NCBI GenBank assembly: GCA_963693315.1
Contig: OY856186.1
Coordinates: 89,898,881 to 89,962,880, forward strand
Direction of reading: 5' to 3'
From: Diogma glabrata
Lineage: Eukaryota > Arthropoda > Insecta > Diptera > Cylindrotomidae
Length of the DNA: 64,000 bases
Every line of letters starts with the position of its first letter. The stretch's first letter is position 1. Shown in pieces: positions 35,201-46,304 of the stretch. The translations under genes and the position numbers were made by a program. Under the pieces are notes generated by a model. That model searched no databases. It saw nothing but the letters and a program-made list of their open reading frames with translations, and had not been told where the DNA came from.

Positions 35201-36447
35201 AGTCAATTTTAATCATTGAAGAAAATTCATTTGAAAACACATTGGCTATGTTACAAACGCAAGATCCGAAATTGTCTAACATAAAAAAGGAGCTAGAAAA
35301 TAAAGAGAGTCAAATTTATGAATTAAGAAATGGTATTGTGTATAAGAAAATAAACAAGAATGTAATACGTTTTTATGTGCCTGAAATAATGGAATGGCAC
35401 GTAATAAAAAATTCGCATGACCATATGGGGCATATGGGAGTAGAAAAAACATTAAACTTTATAAAGCGCACTTATTGGTTTTCGGATATGAAGGAAAAAA
35501 TCCAAAGCTACATAAAAAATTGTCTTAAGTGTATCTATTATAATACACCATCCGGAAAAATAGAGGGATATTTACATGCAATACCAAAAGGTGAAATACC
35601 ATTTGATACCATACATGTTGATTTTTATGGTCCTTTAGAAAAATCTCCTATGAAAAATAAATATATTTTAGCAATAGTGGATGGGTTCACGAAGTTTGTT
35701 AAATTTTATCCAACGAAATCAACAAGTACCAAGGATACCATTAAATGTCTTAGTATTTATTTTGATAATTATAGTCGACCAAGAAGATTAATATCAGATA
35801 GAGGAAGCAATTTTACTTCAAAAGAATTTAAAGAGTACATTGATAAATATTGTATCCAACATATACAAGTTGCTACAGCTTCTCCTAAATCTAATGGTCA
35901 GGTTGAAAGAATCAACAAGACATTAACTCCAATGTTATCTAAACTAATTGATAAAGACAGAAAAATTTATTGGGATCAGATTTTGAATAAAGTAGAATTT
36001 GCATATAATAATACTTGTAACAAAACAACAAAATTGTGTCCAAGTAAACTACTATTTGGAATTGAGCAAAAAGGAGATGTAATTGATTATGTTCAGGAAT
36101 ATTTAGAACTATATTTAGCTTCAGAAGAAGAACAAAACATATCAAATATGCGAGCAAAGGCTTTAAAAAATATTGAGAAGAATACAGCTTACAATGAACA
36201 ATACTTTAATAAGAAAAGAAAGTATCCAACCATTTATAAGAAAGGTGACATGGTAGTCATTAAAAATGTTGATGTCACTCCAGGCGTAAATAAGAAATTG
36301 ATACCCAAATATAGAGGTCCGTATGTAGTTGATGAGGTATTACCTAAAGATAGGTATATTATTACAGATGTTGAAGATTTCCAATTGACTAATAAACCTT
36401 TTCGGGGAACATATGACGTCACTCGACTAAAACCTTTTATACAGTAA
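32224..36447 (+). CDS. gag-pol: Gag-Pol polyprotein of Ty3/gypsy retrotransposon
   Basis: Single frame of 1407 codons from the first ATG (32224). The frame is open nine codons further upstream but without an ATG. Gag occupies roughly residues 1-360 and has three CCHC zinc knuckles at 282-295, 312-325 and 335-348. Aspartic protease has DTGS at 401-404. Reverse transcriptase has VDYRRLN at about 629-635 and YIDD at 728-731. RNase H has its first catalytic Asp at 877 (HCDAS). Integrase has an HHCC zinc-binding region at about 1060-1105 and the catalytic triad D1133, D1192, E1228; the last two are separated by 35 residues. A GPY-type module (KYRGPYVVDEV) is near 1360-1370. Gag and Pol are fused without a frameshift. 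All key residues are present, so it is probably functional. Confidence 0.97.
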   Translation: MRLSEEELSDILEMGVDKLREKLNEIKLNSEGNKSMLQMRIIKYYEEVEEVQQFNKVTDGSMADLINSNTELRKSMDSFNNIGAEEFYQRKINIEKISKLIPIFRGHEDNFDMWVGKINLILDTYNVVEEEFKIEIINKFEGKAAEWFHSKAEFIRLSLSELIGQMKRIFDTRPSRLEQRRKFERRLWKSNENFYDYYQDKQILGNKIGVSECEMVEYLIDGMANLRLQSQARMQRFHYPSELLAAFQSLTDKERFNFDNQFYNFRTDQPKHQNRVVNNIRCFNCGDMGHTSNKCSKPVTKGSKISENYMRCFNCGDMEHISLKCSKPKRPFGACIKCGSTSHKVNDCHQIKQDQYSQQISTQQNINLCEDNNSRLRSFEIQFSLFFDKSSKGIKLSGLIDTGSPINLIKIEFVPKDCIEMFESNQNFKGINQSPLKIVGIVNCNLNFEDNLYRVKFHIVDNYVMNHNVVLGRDFLNVSKFELIIDNLPINCKHIETIRDTYNDFEDSILNISIEDNIKNDNNVKNQLNVNELAKESDKNTLSEIYSEFYANAAKPDNPKIDYDLKIVLEKPEYFTTVPRRLSYVEREALKTILEELLEKKIIRHSESPYCSAIVLVRKKNTEDYRLCVDYRRLNQLTLRNNYPLPVIEDLLEFLDSKKYFSSLDLKNGFHHVNVQVDSIKYTSFVTPIGQFEWLKMPFGLKNGPAAFQKFINKIFSHLILNHKLVIYIDDILIATSTMEEHFEILREVFQLLNENLLDLNLHKCYFLKNEIDYLGYSVNESGIRPNLANVQAIIDFPYPRDLRELQRFLGMCSYFRKFVKDYCQIAKPLQDLLRNENKFEFSKEHIEHFDVLKNKLIERPVLAIFSPLDETELHCDASSTGFGAALLQKKGDNKFHPIYYFSKRTTPAESKYHSYELETLAIIYALRRFRTYLYGRSFLIVTDCIALTLTLKKAEVNPRIARWALEMQNYDYKIEHRDSKRMQHVDALSRVESILIIEENSFENTLAMLQTQDPKLSNIKKELENKESQIYELRNGIVYKKINKNVIRFYVPEIMEWHVIKNSHDHMGHMGVEKTLNFIKRTYWFSDMKEKIQSYIKNCLKCIYYNTPSGKIEGYLHAIPKGEIPFDTIHVDFYGPLEKSPMKNKYILAIVDGFTKFVKFYPTKSTSTKDTIKCLSIYFDNYSRPRRLISDRGSNFTSKEFKEYIDKYCIQHIQVATASPKSNGQVERINKTLTPMLSKLIDKDRKIYWDQILNKVEFAYNNTCNKTTKLCPSKLLFGIEQKGDVIDYVQEYLELYLASEEEQNISNMRAKALKNIEKNTAYNEQYFNKKRKYPTIYKKGDMVVIKNVDVTPGVNKKLIPKYRGPYVVDEVLPKDRYIITDVEDFQLTNKPFRGTYDVTRLKPFIQ

Positions 36448-36589
36448 ATACAAACTAAAATTGTTTAGTTTCTTTGAATTCATTTATTATTCAACTGATT
36501 TTGTTTATTTTTATTTAAGTGATTAATGAAATTAATTTGTTATAAAATATAAGTTGCTCGTGGTCGATCGGTTGTCAGGATCGCCGAAC

Positions 36590-36900
36590 TGTAAGGTTTA
36601 TAATGTAAACAAGTAATGTAGGTTTATGCTGACCACCGTTAAAAGAATATATTGGGTTGCATTGTATAATAGTTTTTTGGGTTGAACTGTAGTATAAGAA
36701 AATGTAACGAGAAATATAATCGCATTTCATCATTGTTTATTGTACCATTGTAAGATCAACATCTAGTTGAATTGTATTGCTATAAATATTGTTTGAAAGA
36801 ATAAATATATAATCTTGTTTAAATTGTGTAAGCTATTGTGTATTTTTGGTAAAACAAAACGTTTATTGTTATTTTGAATTTGATTTCGACCACCCTTACA
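36590..36900 (+). repeat. 3' LTR
   Basis: Same 311 bases as the 5' LTR by eye. Preceded by GTCAGGATCGCCGAAC rather than a purine tract. Confidence 0.97.
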
Positions 36901-36904
36901 ATAT

Positions 36905-39900
36905 TTAATAATCAAAATATATCGTTAACTGTACAAGCCCAGTGCACAATATATAAATATGTTAAGCACAATATATAAAGTGTTGATTTTAGTTACCTAA
37001 TTATTGGGTTTCGTTATTTTTAAATTTATATTATTATATTTATTATTTTTCTTATTTTTCATTTAAACAATAAAAAAAAGTGCGTATAATCTTTACATGC
37101 GATTGAAGTAAAACTTCTTTGGCTACTGTGGCAGGTATTACTATAAAGATTAAATGTAAAATAAATTTGTTATATTGAAATTTAGAGTATCATTTATGCA
37201 TTGATACTTTATTGATAATATTGACATATATTGATAATTAATTTACAACATATGTAATAAAAGCCATATTTACATGATGGATTCTAAAGTCAATTTAATT
37301 ATTATCATAATTGATATTTGAAATTAGAGGTTTATGATAACTAAAATGAGAAACATACTTACTACTTTGCAAATTTTCTAAATTTTTTGAAAAAACCGCA
37401 TCAATTGTTGTAACACCATACTTGTAGAAAATAATTCATAAGAAGAACCTATGGAAGACATTTGCAACAAAATGCAAACGAAAAACTTTGAAATGAAGCT
37501 ACTGTCCTTATAAAATATTTCACTGTACGCAATAGAGAAAATAATTATTGAGGAATAAATAATTTTAATTTATTTTTATAATTAAAAAAAAACATTCATA
37601 TACAAGTAGTGGTTCATTTAAAAACTTACTTCAAATCAATCAAAATTAATTAAAAAATATTTAATATTAATCTGAACAAATTTGAATAATTTTTATTTCA
37701 TTAAGCAAATTTCACGTTTTTCCGATGGATCTGATTTACATCAATAATTAATATTTATTTGCTCCTGGCAATCTATTTACACATAATAAAATTATGTTTG
37801 ATATAACCACACCGTTGTTCGTGCTCATCATTATAATTTTCACATATGTACAAAAAATGATAATTATAATCAATTCAAATAAAAACTAAGTGAAAAATAT
37901 AAATATAATTAAATATTATGGTTTTATTATTTAAATTTTGTTGGTTTGATTTGTTTATTTCTCATTACATTCGTTTATTTTTCATTCCATTCAATTGCAA
38001 ATAAAGTAAAACATTAAATTTTAGTTAACAGTAAACATTAAAAATTACTAAAATTGAAAACAAATTCAAAAAATATTGTGGTTATATTTCGGAGTGAACG
38101 AACTAGGTAGCAATTATAATTTAATTATTAATTTGCAGAAAAAATTGCTAATCTATCTTTTAATTTTAAAAACAAGAATTAAAATTAAATCTGTTATTTT
38201 TTTTAAGTATTATATTATAGTACAGTATTATACAACAAGTATTATACAACAACGATTTATACAACTAATTCCAATAATCAAAATACCAGTTGGAACTTGC
38301 AATTCATATATGTATAGATGATATCTTAAATTTATTATTACTAGTTGTATAAAAGTTAAAATAAACTATCTACAAACTATACAAATTTTATTAAATTTTT
38401 AAATTGAATAAAAGTTTGGAGATTTTGTAAACAATTATACGGTTACAACTATACAACTAACTATATAGAATTTAATAAATCTTAACATTTTCTCCAATTG
38501 GATTCTTGTCTTGGATTATTAAGAATAATTTTTATTTGTTTTAATTATTATGTGTTGTGTAGTAGATAATATGTGTCACAACAACACATAAAAACCTTTT
38601 AAGACCCAGGTCCCAAAGCCACATGCGTTCTGAGGTTGTTGAACGTAAATCGATTGTTTTTTGCTTTTTTGTTCATTGTTTTTAACGAATGCATAAGCAT
38701 AACTCCATATCAAAATCCTATCACAAATAAAATATGACAAAGGCCTATGTTATAATAAAATAGAGAAAATAAAAATAAAATAAGAGGTAAATAGCAAATT
38801 TTTAAAAAAAAATTGCTGGAACAAATCCAAAAATCCAAAAGTTGCATATTCTTTAATCAAGTGACTCACTTCCTTTCTAAATGATCAAAGCCCATATATT
38901 GAGCTATATGAAGGCTAATTTCTTTGAGCTAGCAACATAATATCAAGAAATATGCCATAACTAAGATTAAGGGTGCTACCGTTGACCGAATAGATTTTCC
39001 GGTTCGCCAGGATCTTTATAATATTACCTTGAGTAGTGACATCTTTTTCCAGTGATATACATGTGAATTGTGATATCTCATATGAACTCATATGTCAATA
39101 TGCTTAAAGAACTCGATATAAAGTAAAAGTTTACATCAAATTGTTATTGAAAACAAGTTCTTTTTTCAAAAATAATTAGATTTTCAATTATCCTTAGAAA
39201 ATAATGTTTTTATATCCTTTCCAATTTTATATTTTCTAAGAAATATCCAATTATAGTTTGTGTTACGATTGTTGGTGTCTTCGTAAAAGTAAACAAATTG
39301 TGATAATAGAATTAAAGCCAAAGGACATTTTATTAGTTCCTTTTATTAATTTTATATAATTTTTATTTCAAAAGATTTCAAAAGCACATTGGTTGGTTGT
39401 TTGTCTTTTGAAATGTTTATACCATGAGAGATTGGGAAATTTTATGGGATAGATTATGAAAACTGTTATCATAGATTTTTTGTGTTAGTGAATATAAAAC
39501 TATTGAAAAAAATTTTTTTTTTCGAAAATCATAATCCGGCAAAATACATATTTCGATTTCTTTCTGCAAGTAATTGTAATTGAAGTGTTAAGTAAACTGG
39601 TGCTCATGTAATGCCTACTCCACCTTTTTACCACATATAACTCAAACACTAATCAGTTTCTTGCCATACATATCCACGTCTCTTGTGAATGTTTCATTTA
39701 ATCTAAAATAATTTATGAGCAAAGGCTGTAGTGTTTCAACAGGTATATATATTAGTTTTAAGTAGAGAATGTAACAAATTCTTTTATCCGAAGTAATATG
39801 CCAAAAATTGGGACTGGTGAAAACTGTATTAAATGCTTATGTTCTAAGATCAATCAAAATTGATTTCCTGATAATCTAATGTCAATAAATAATCAATAAA

Positions 39901-40084
39901 TAATTTTATTGAAGATGCAAAAAACATGAGCTACGAAGTCCTACTACCTGCCCAAATTTGCAGTCGGGCAAAACCTAAGCCGACTGACATAATGAGATAA
40001 TTTCTTCGTATTCAAAAATTTTAAAAATTAATTTCCTTTTTACTTTTGAAACAAGCACAAGGTGCTAAAATTTTCTAAAATTTT
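36905..40084. other. No recognisable gene
   Basis: More than 3 kb of AT-rich DNA. Frames such as 38076-38321 have the composition of chance frames. No repeat or RNA gene recognised. Confidence 0.45.
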
Positions 40085-40545
40085 CTTCTTTGTTATTCTT
40101 ATTATTATTTCTTTACTATTTCTAAAATAATAAATTATGTTTAATATATTGTCAATCTCTTGCTATTCGCAAATAACTTATTCAATAAGTTTAATAGAAA
40201 AATTAAAGAAAAGTTTTTTTATAATTTTACTGTCACTCTATATATATTTTAGCTTGATAGGCCATCTTCTGGAGTAATCATTATAATCTTCATTACTCCA
40301 GAAGATTGCCTAACAAGCTGAAATATATATAGAGTAACAGTAAAATTATAAAAAAACTTTGTTGCTTTAATTTTTCTTTTAAACTTATTAAATAAGTTAT
40401 TTGCATAAAGTAACAAGAGATTGACATTATGTTATTTGAAAACTTACGCCAAGTGGCAACGGCAAACGGCGTTTATTATATTTAATTATGTTTGTAAATA
40501 AATACAAATATAATTTATTATTTTAGAAATAGTAAAGGAAACAAA
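40085..40545. repeat. Large palindrome, arms ~150-220 bp, ~13-bp spacer
   Basis: The centre is CTGGAGTAAT, then CATTATAATCTTC, then ATTACTCCAG near 40273-40305. Arms continue outward with GGCCATCTTCT / AGAAGATTGCC, TAGAGTAACAG and CAATCTCTTG / CAAGAGATTG. Beyond a roughly 60-100-bp asymmetry in the right arm, the AATTTATTATTTTAGAAATA blocks pair again. Foldback MITE-like, termini not defined. Confidence 0.8.
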
Positions 40546-40979
40546 AAAAACACAATTTTATCATCAATACTAATTTTTTTGTTATTTTACACTAATTAAC
40601 AACAAAAACTCAAATTATATTTTCTAAACAACAGACGTCATACTATATAAATTTTTCTTTTTGATTTGTGGGTGGAACTAATTTGGCCCAAATCTATCAT
40701 ATTTATGATATGAACAAAAAATTATTGTTAAACACTCAAAATAAGTCGCAGCAATTCAAAAAAAAAATACAAAGAGCTTAGAAAATTTAGAGAATTATTT
40801 TGCTCTAAAAACTTAAAAACTACTTTTTAGAAAACATTAAATTACAAATAGTACCTGGTCCCACGCCGATGTCATATGATGATTACCACATATTTTATAC
40901 TTTGTGAGGCACTAGTCCTTGACGATTCCGAACACTTTTCTTCAGCCATTTTCCTCAAATCGGCTGCTTTTTCATTCGG
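40546..40979. other. No recognisable gene
   Basis: AT-rich spacer between palindromes, less AT-rich after 40850. Short frames overlapping the next MITE are not genes. Confidence 0.4.
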
Positions 40980-41279
40980 CAAGCTCCGAAAAATGCCGAT
41001 TGCCTGCAATCTTGTAAAATTGCTACCACATTTTTTTTTAAACTGTGGGGTTTGGAAATTTGCTTTAGAACACGAGGGTAAGCTTGTCCGGCCAAAATGT
41101 GTCTGTTATTGTCAAGTCCGACAACTGTCATTTTGGTATGTTTGAGCTGTCAGACTAGACAAAAACAGACAAATTTTTGTCGGACAAGGTTACCCTCGTA
41201 TTCTAAAACAAATATCCAACCCCCAAAGCCAAAAAAAAAAATATACAAAGCCCGGGCAATCGGCATTTTTCGGAGCTTG
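40980..41279. mobile_element. 300-bp MITE with ~25-bp perfect terminal inverted repeats
   Basis: Ends are CAAGCTCCGAAAAATGCCGA... on the left and its complement ...CGGCATTTTTCGGAGCTTG on the right, 25 bases perfect. Inner segments also pair: ACGAGGGTAAGCTTGTCCG with CGGACAAGGTTACCCTCGT. No clear target duplication. No coding. Confidence 0.85.
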
Positions 41280-41540
41280 TAGCATTTCTAGTTTAGGAAA
41301 AATAAGATGTAATATATAAAAAGAATACGATATCATTTTTTCCATCACCACAGCTTATCATATATGAAAATGTGAAATGGCATTTGTCCTTTAGTAAACG
41401 AAATTAAAATTTATATCAATAAATGTTTTTATATAAAGAAGATAATCATTTGTAGGACATTTGCCATATAAATTACAGGACAGGACGAGGGGGAGGAGGT
41501 AATTTTGACTTGTCCTGAAAAGCATTAGTAAAAAACAAAC

Positions 41541-41611
41541 TGGAGTAAAGGCTCGAACCCAAACCTAGTATTAAGGACTCTTATGTTCCATTGACTGAAC
41601 TAGCTGGGTTT
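41541..41611 (-). pseudogene. tRNA-Lys-like pseudogene
   Basis: The minus strand reads CCCAGCTAGTTCAGTCAATG, GAACATAAGAGTCCTTAATA and GGGTTCGAGCC, closely matching the layout of tRNA-Lys. The B box GGTTCGAGCC is perfect and the loop TCCTTAA retains CTT. Acceptor and anticodon stems do not pair, so it is degenerate or a SINE head. Confidence 0.55.
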
Positions 41612-41614
41612 AAC

Positions 41615-44225
41615 CAAAAAAAAAGATACTAAATCAAAAGATCTGACAAGCAAAAAGAGAAATTAATAAATAGGAGAAATCTAGTGTAAGCAATTTATGA
41701 AATTGATGGAACCATCCTCCCACGGAATTAAGGGAATGAAAAATCACTAGATGAAAGTATTTATCTTCTGATGTACGTCCTTAGAATGATATATGCGCCG
41801 TTGTCGTGAAATCCAATTCTGCAGTTTGCAGAAAAAATTTACAAATTTTAGAGCCAATTCGGCCCTGCTTGCCGCAAGTTGAAGCCTGCTGCGTTTAACG
41901 TGAAGACTTTAATGGTTAACTTTTTAATCGAGGAGTGAATTCTAAAAAATTGATCTAGCTGGTTGAATAAGCATTGTTCACAGCTTCTTTAAATAATATA
42001 AAAGTCATGGGCTAAAAAGGACGTATTATAATTGGTCATGGATAGAAAAAAAAGCACCGAAGAGCACCAATAATTTTGTTCAGCTGCAAGTTTCACCGAG
42101 TATGATCTTCCACATACGCACGTAGTTTAGCGATGACATGTCCATTTACTTGTTTAGACGCATTGTATTCTAAAACGCATTGTAAAACTGTAAAGGCATG
42201 GTGGATGCAATACCTTGAATGAAAATTCTCCCACAAATTATATTTAATTTGTGACTTATATCTTGTCTCCATCCGTTGTTTCTGGACAACCAAAGATATG
42301 TAATACTGGCTTTGCGGTATGTTTCTGTAAAATAACTTAATTAGTGATATACGAGAATAAAATTCCTATGTGACTGGACTTTGTTCAGGGGTAATGTATC
42401 CATCAGAACAATTGGAACAAGTTTTACAGATGACACAGTGAGAAACATAGAATATAATTTTCTCAACCATCCGGGGGCAAAATTGAAATCGAAAAGTAGG
42501 AGGATCATCGAACTGGACAGTCAAATTGTTATTTAACTCTGCGAGTTAGCCGATCCACAACTTCCACATCTTCAAATTACCACCGATCATTTACCAAAAT
42601 GATCAGTTCTTGAAAAAATTATTAAAGTGAATTGAACAAAAGAATAACAAGAACAACAAACAAAAACTACCGACAGACAAAAATGATCATTTTCATAAAA
42701 AAAGTAATTATTCATGAAAAAGATTTTTAAGATTATGATAGTTCAAAAATGAATTAAATTTTTGTAGATTGTTTTGATTATTCTTCACTTTTGTTAAGGA
42801 TATGGATAGTGAAATACAGAATTAATTTTGTTGCAGAATAAAAATTTTGTTTCAGCCGGCATTCTTACAAAAAATTGCTTATTATAGAAGGGATCATTAA
42901 TTTAGTTGAGATTGTCCATCATTATTGGTTTGCCAAGATCTTTTAAATATTATTTTTCTTCCTGTTTGTCCTTAATTTTATTTACACAATCTGGTTTACA
43001 TGTGTTTTTGTTTGATTATTAAATGCTTGAATTCTTGTTAGATAAAAACGTTTTCTTTTCATATTGTTTAATAACCGAGATCACAACATAAATTAAAAAT
43101 TAAATTTTTAAGAAGTATGTTTTCTTAAATGCAATAACATCAAATAGTTAAAACTTATTTTAGAAAAATAATTAAATTTAAAAGGGGATTCAACTAAAAT
43201 AAAACTTTTATAGGAATAGAAAAAAGCTTGACAAAACATTTAGTAACTGAAAAAAAGCATTAAATTGTTAATGCAAAGACAGAATTTTAAAGGATATTAA
43301 GAAGTTTATAAAGTTACGTGCAAATCTTGTAATAGTTTTTAGACTGGACAAACAGGCTAAAAATTCATTAACTGACTTTGACAACACGCAACTGCGAATA
43401 AAACTATGTGAAATCTATTTTCATTGAGTACAAAGGCTTCTATCAGAGAGCATTCCTTGCGATTACATTATCGTAATTAGTAAGTATTTAGCAGTAAGCT
43501 TTTTATTTCATGTAAGTATGGTGGTAGAAAATAATGTTTTATACAAGACGAAGTTTTGAATTCCTTTGAAGACTTGTTCATACAACATATTTAATATTCA
43601 AATTCAACATATCAAGTACTCAAATGATGTCGCTGGATTACTTGTAGAGCGGTACTATAAGTTTCATGCATATATCTTTGAGTTTTGCTAAAGAAAATAA
43701 TTAAATTAAATTATTATACAGTGAAATTCAGAACAAAAATTTCAAAACTTTGTTCCATCTATTAAAATGCTTAAACATCTTCGCTACATTTATATTTCTT
43801 AGCTTCTCTGGGTAACCTCATATTTTTAATTTGCTTTCAGAAATAATTTAAGCTGATAATTGTATATTTAGAGCTGTAATTGAAAGTGAAGTATGAAATA
43901 TTTGAAAGTGTTATAGTAACAAAGTAGTTATAGTAACAAACTTTACCAAATACAACTTACTTTACTGAAACTGCTAGGAGTAAACTTTTACGCAGCATAG
44001 GAATTAACTCTTAGATCAAGATGGGAGGAAATAAAATAGTTTTGAAAAGATTGATTAATTTTCGAATTGTTCCGTTTGACAAACTATTTAGGTAATTTAT
44101 TAAGCTATTTAGCTAGTCCACTAAACAAGACTACCAAGACATATATTAGAAGATGAAATCCCTAAAACATGACACCAATAACTTTAAAAATAATTCATTA
44201 TCAATAGTAATAATTTTTTTTCTTT
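41615..44225. other. No recognisable gene
   Basis: AT-rich. The frame at 42093-42293 on the minus strand has no recognisable domain. Nothing else seen. Confidence 0.4.
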
Positions 44226-44230
44226 TCAGA

Positions 44231-44298
44231 AAATATAGCTTCATTCACTTTTCTGCCACAGTTATGGACGTGGTGGGAAGAGTATTAAATTACTAGGT
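44231..44298 (+). other. Candidate exon with strong splice-like borders
   Basis: A T-rich tract ending TTTTTCTTTTCAG immediately precedes 44231, and 44298 is followed by GTAAGTAAAC, a near-consensus donor. The 68-bp segment is less AT-rich than its surroundings. It holds an ATG followed by ten codons and TAG, so it would fit an untranslated or upstream-ORF exon of a host gene whose intron contains this window. Purely signal-based. Confidence 0.3.
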
Positions 44299-44299
44299 A

Positions 44300-45127
44300 A
44301 GTAAACTTCAAAATAAAATAATTGGTATTAGTTGATTGCTTGATTGCGTTTTATTACCGACAAAAACTGTTAAAATTATTACGAATGATTTCTGATTTTG
44401 TCGTTTTTATCGATCATTAAGTTTGGTGTGTTATTAGGGTAAACGAGCCGGTGTTGTATAAACAGTTTTGAGTGTTTTAAATAAATGATATGAACTCATT
44501 TACTTGTAACCAGTACTCTTAAAATATTTAAAAGTTAATCATAAACAAGATATTTATTACAAAAATGGTAACAATATTTGTTCAACCAAAAATCAATATT
44601 TATGTAAATTTCTTTCATGAAAATTCAATCCGATTATTGATAATTTGTTATTTTTAATCAAATTAACTATCACCATCAAAAAATTTATGACATGTGAAAA
44701 ATAATTTGAAATTTACAGTAAAAATAGATTTAATTATTACGCTTTGACAACTATAATTATTATAATATATATTTGTTGACAATTGACAATATTCATACTA
44801 ATTAACTTAGTGGGTGGTTTTCTATAATAAATTGTTTGATTTTAATTTTTATATATGTACATATAATTAATTATACACATACTCGCTTGTTATGATAAAC
44901 ATTTTAAATTAAAATTAATTTTAGGTTAAAATTAATTGAACAGTAGTAATTTGGTGATAGTTTGTTAAATACAAACAATCAATTTGTTCTCCTTAAATTT
45001 TTCAAAATATTTTTAGAATTAAATTTATACATATTTATACAAGAGAGGAATTAAAGTTAATGGTTGAGTTTTGTCCAATAGCATGAAATGGTTTTTAAAA
45101 GAACATGTGAGGGAGTTAGTTAATGCA
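44300..45127. other. No recognisable gene
   Basis: AT-rich; nothing recognised. Confidence 0.45.
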
Positions 45128-45479
45128 ACACTGAAAAACAATTAAAGTAATGTATTCCTCGTTTCGAAATTAGCAGTTTATAACTCAAACAAAGAAAAAA
45201 TACTAGCAAACAATGTCACGGTGATTGGAACAACTACAGGTAAACATTTACCTGACAACAGAATGAGGTTATTTAAAATTGTAAGTTTTACATGCCATAT
45301 AATTGGAGTTGCATATATTTAATAACAACATAAGCGTTCCGTGCGGTTGTATCAACTACACCGTCCTGTGCTTGTACAGCTGTTAAATTAATTTTGAAGT
45401 GGTATTTACCATATCCGCCATTGCGACGAGGTTAAAACAACTGCATTTTGTTTGGAAATCGAACATGCTTTTTCAGTGA
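45128..45479 (-). mobile_element. Tc1-like MITE, copy 1 (~350 bp)
   Basis: Ends ACACTGAAAAA and TTTTTCAGTG. Read on the minus strand, its first ~170 bases match 59176-59350, with GCAGTTGT, ACAGGACGGTGTAGTTGA and ACCGCACG-like blocks. The CACTG ends point to Tc1/mariner. The expected flanking TA is not preserved. Confidence 0.7.
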
Positions 45480-46304
45480 GATTTAGTGTATGTTTTATTC
45501 TAATTTAATTTCAAATGTAGTTTTAGGGATTAATATTTAACTGCTAATTTTTCTACTCCTTATAATTTTGATAACTGATAAAAATAACAATAGTTCATCA
45601 ATTTTTAATGACTGTTTAAGAGTTTTGTATGATGAAGTGTAATGTTTCTCCACCGGTGGTCCGCAAATGTTCATATATATATTACTATATAGTCACAATT
45701 TTATTTTATTCGGGAGCTTTTTTCACTCCTCAAATGTGACTAATATTTCAAAATGAAATTTTTTTTCTACGATTGCAGATAAAAATTCATGCAGGCTTAA
45801 TCTCTAGTGAATATGTTTTTTTCCACTAGTGTAAAATAATTTTCGCTAAATAACAAATTGTTGTTGTTATCGTATTTCCATGTAATGTTTACAAAGCAAA
45901 CATAAAAAAATAGAATTTGAATTTAGAATGTTATATTGACGAAATTTCTAATTTAATAGTTTATATATATAAATATTATCGTAGAAAATATTTCATTTCA
46001 TATGCGAGATTAAAACGTGTTACGTTTACGTGAACAACGTACGTTCACGTTTTTTTTCACGAAAAACAGCAAATTAAATTATTTATTTTTAATATCGTTC
46101 TCACTCATAAGAGCAAAATTTTTATTTTTTTTAATTTCACTCCTATGGAGTTGATTTTATTATTTTATTTTGCAGGAAAAGAAAATTAGTACTTCTTCGT
46201 TATCCTTTTTATTTATTTTAATAATAATACTTTCATAATTAGACAAATCATTCAGAAAAATAATCTATTTTTATTTCTAATACAAAGAAAAGCATAAAAT
46301 TTGA
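45480..46304. other. No recognisable gene
   Basis: AT-rich; nothing recognised. Confidence 0.45.

Larger units (their letters stand above)
31631..36900 (+). mobile_element. Complete Ty3/gypsy LTR retrotransposon (mdg3/Blastopia-like)
   Basis: Two 311-bp LTRs flank a leader and one Gag-Pol frame; total length 5270 bases. ATAT on both sides (31627-31630 and 36901-36904) is the 4-bp target duplication. The domain order protease, RT, RNase H, integrase is Ty3/gypsy. There is no envelope gene. LTRs that read identical and the unbroken frame mean a very recent insertion. No purine-rich tract precedes the 3' LTR. Confidence 0.97.

Noticed and set aside
36448..36589. Possible env gene of the LTR element
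   Set aside because: Only 142 bases lie between the Gag-Pol stop and the 3' LTR; no frame for a membrane protein.
42093..42293. 66-codon minus-strand frame
   Set aside because: Protein-like composition but no family, no splice or promoter context.
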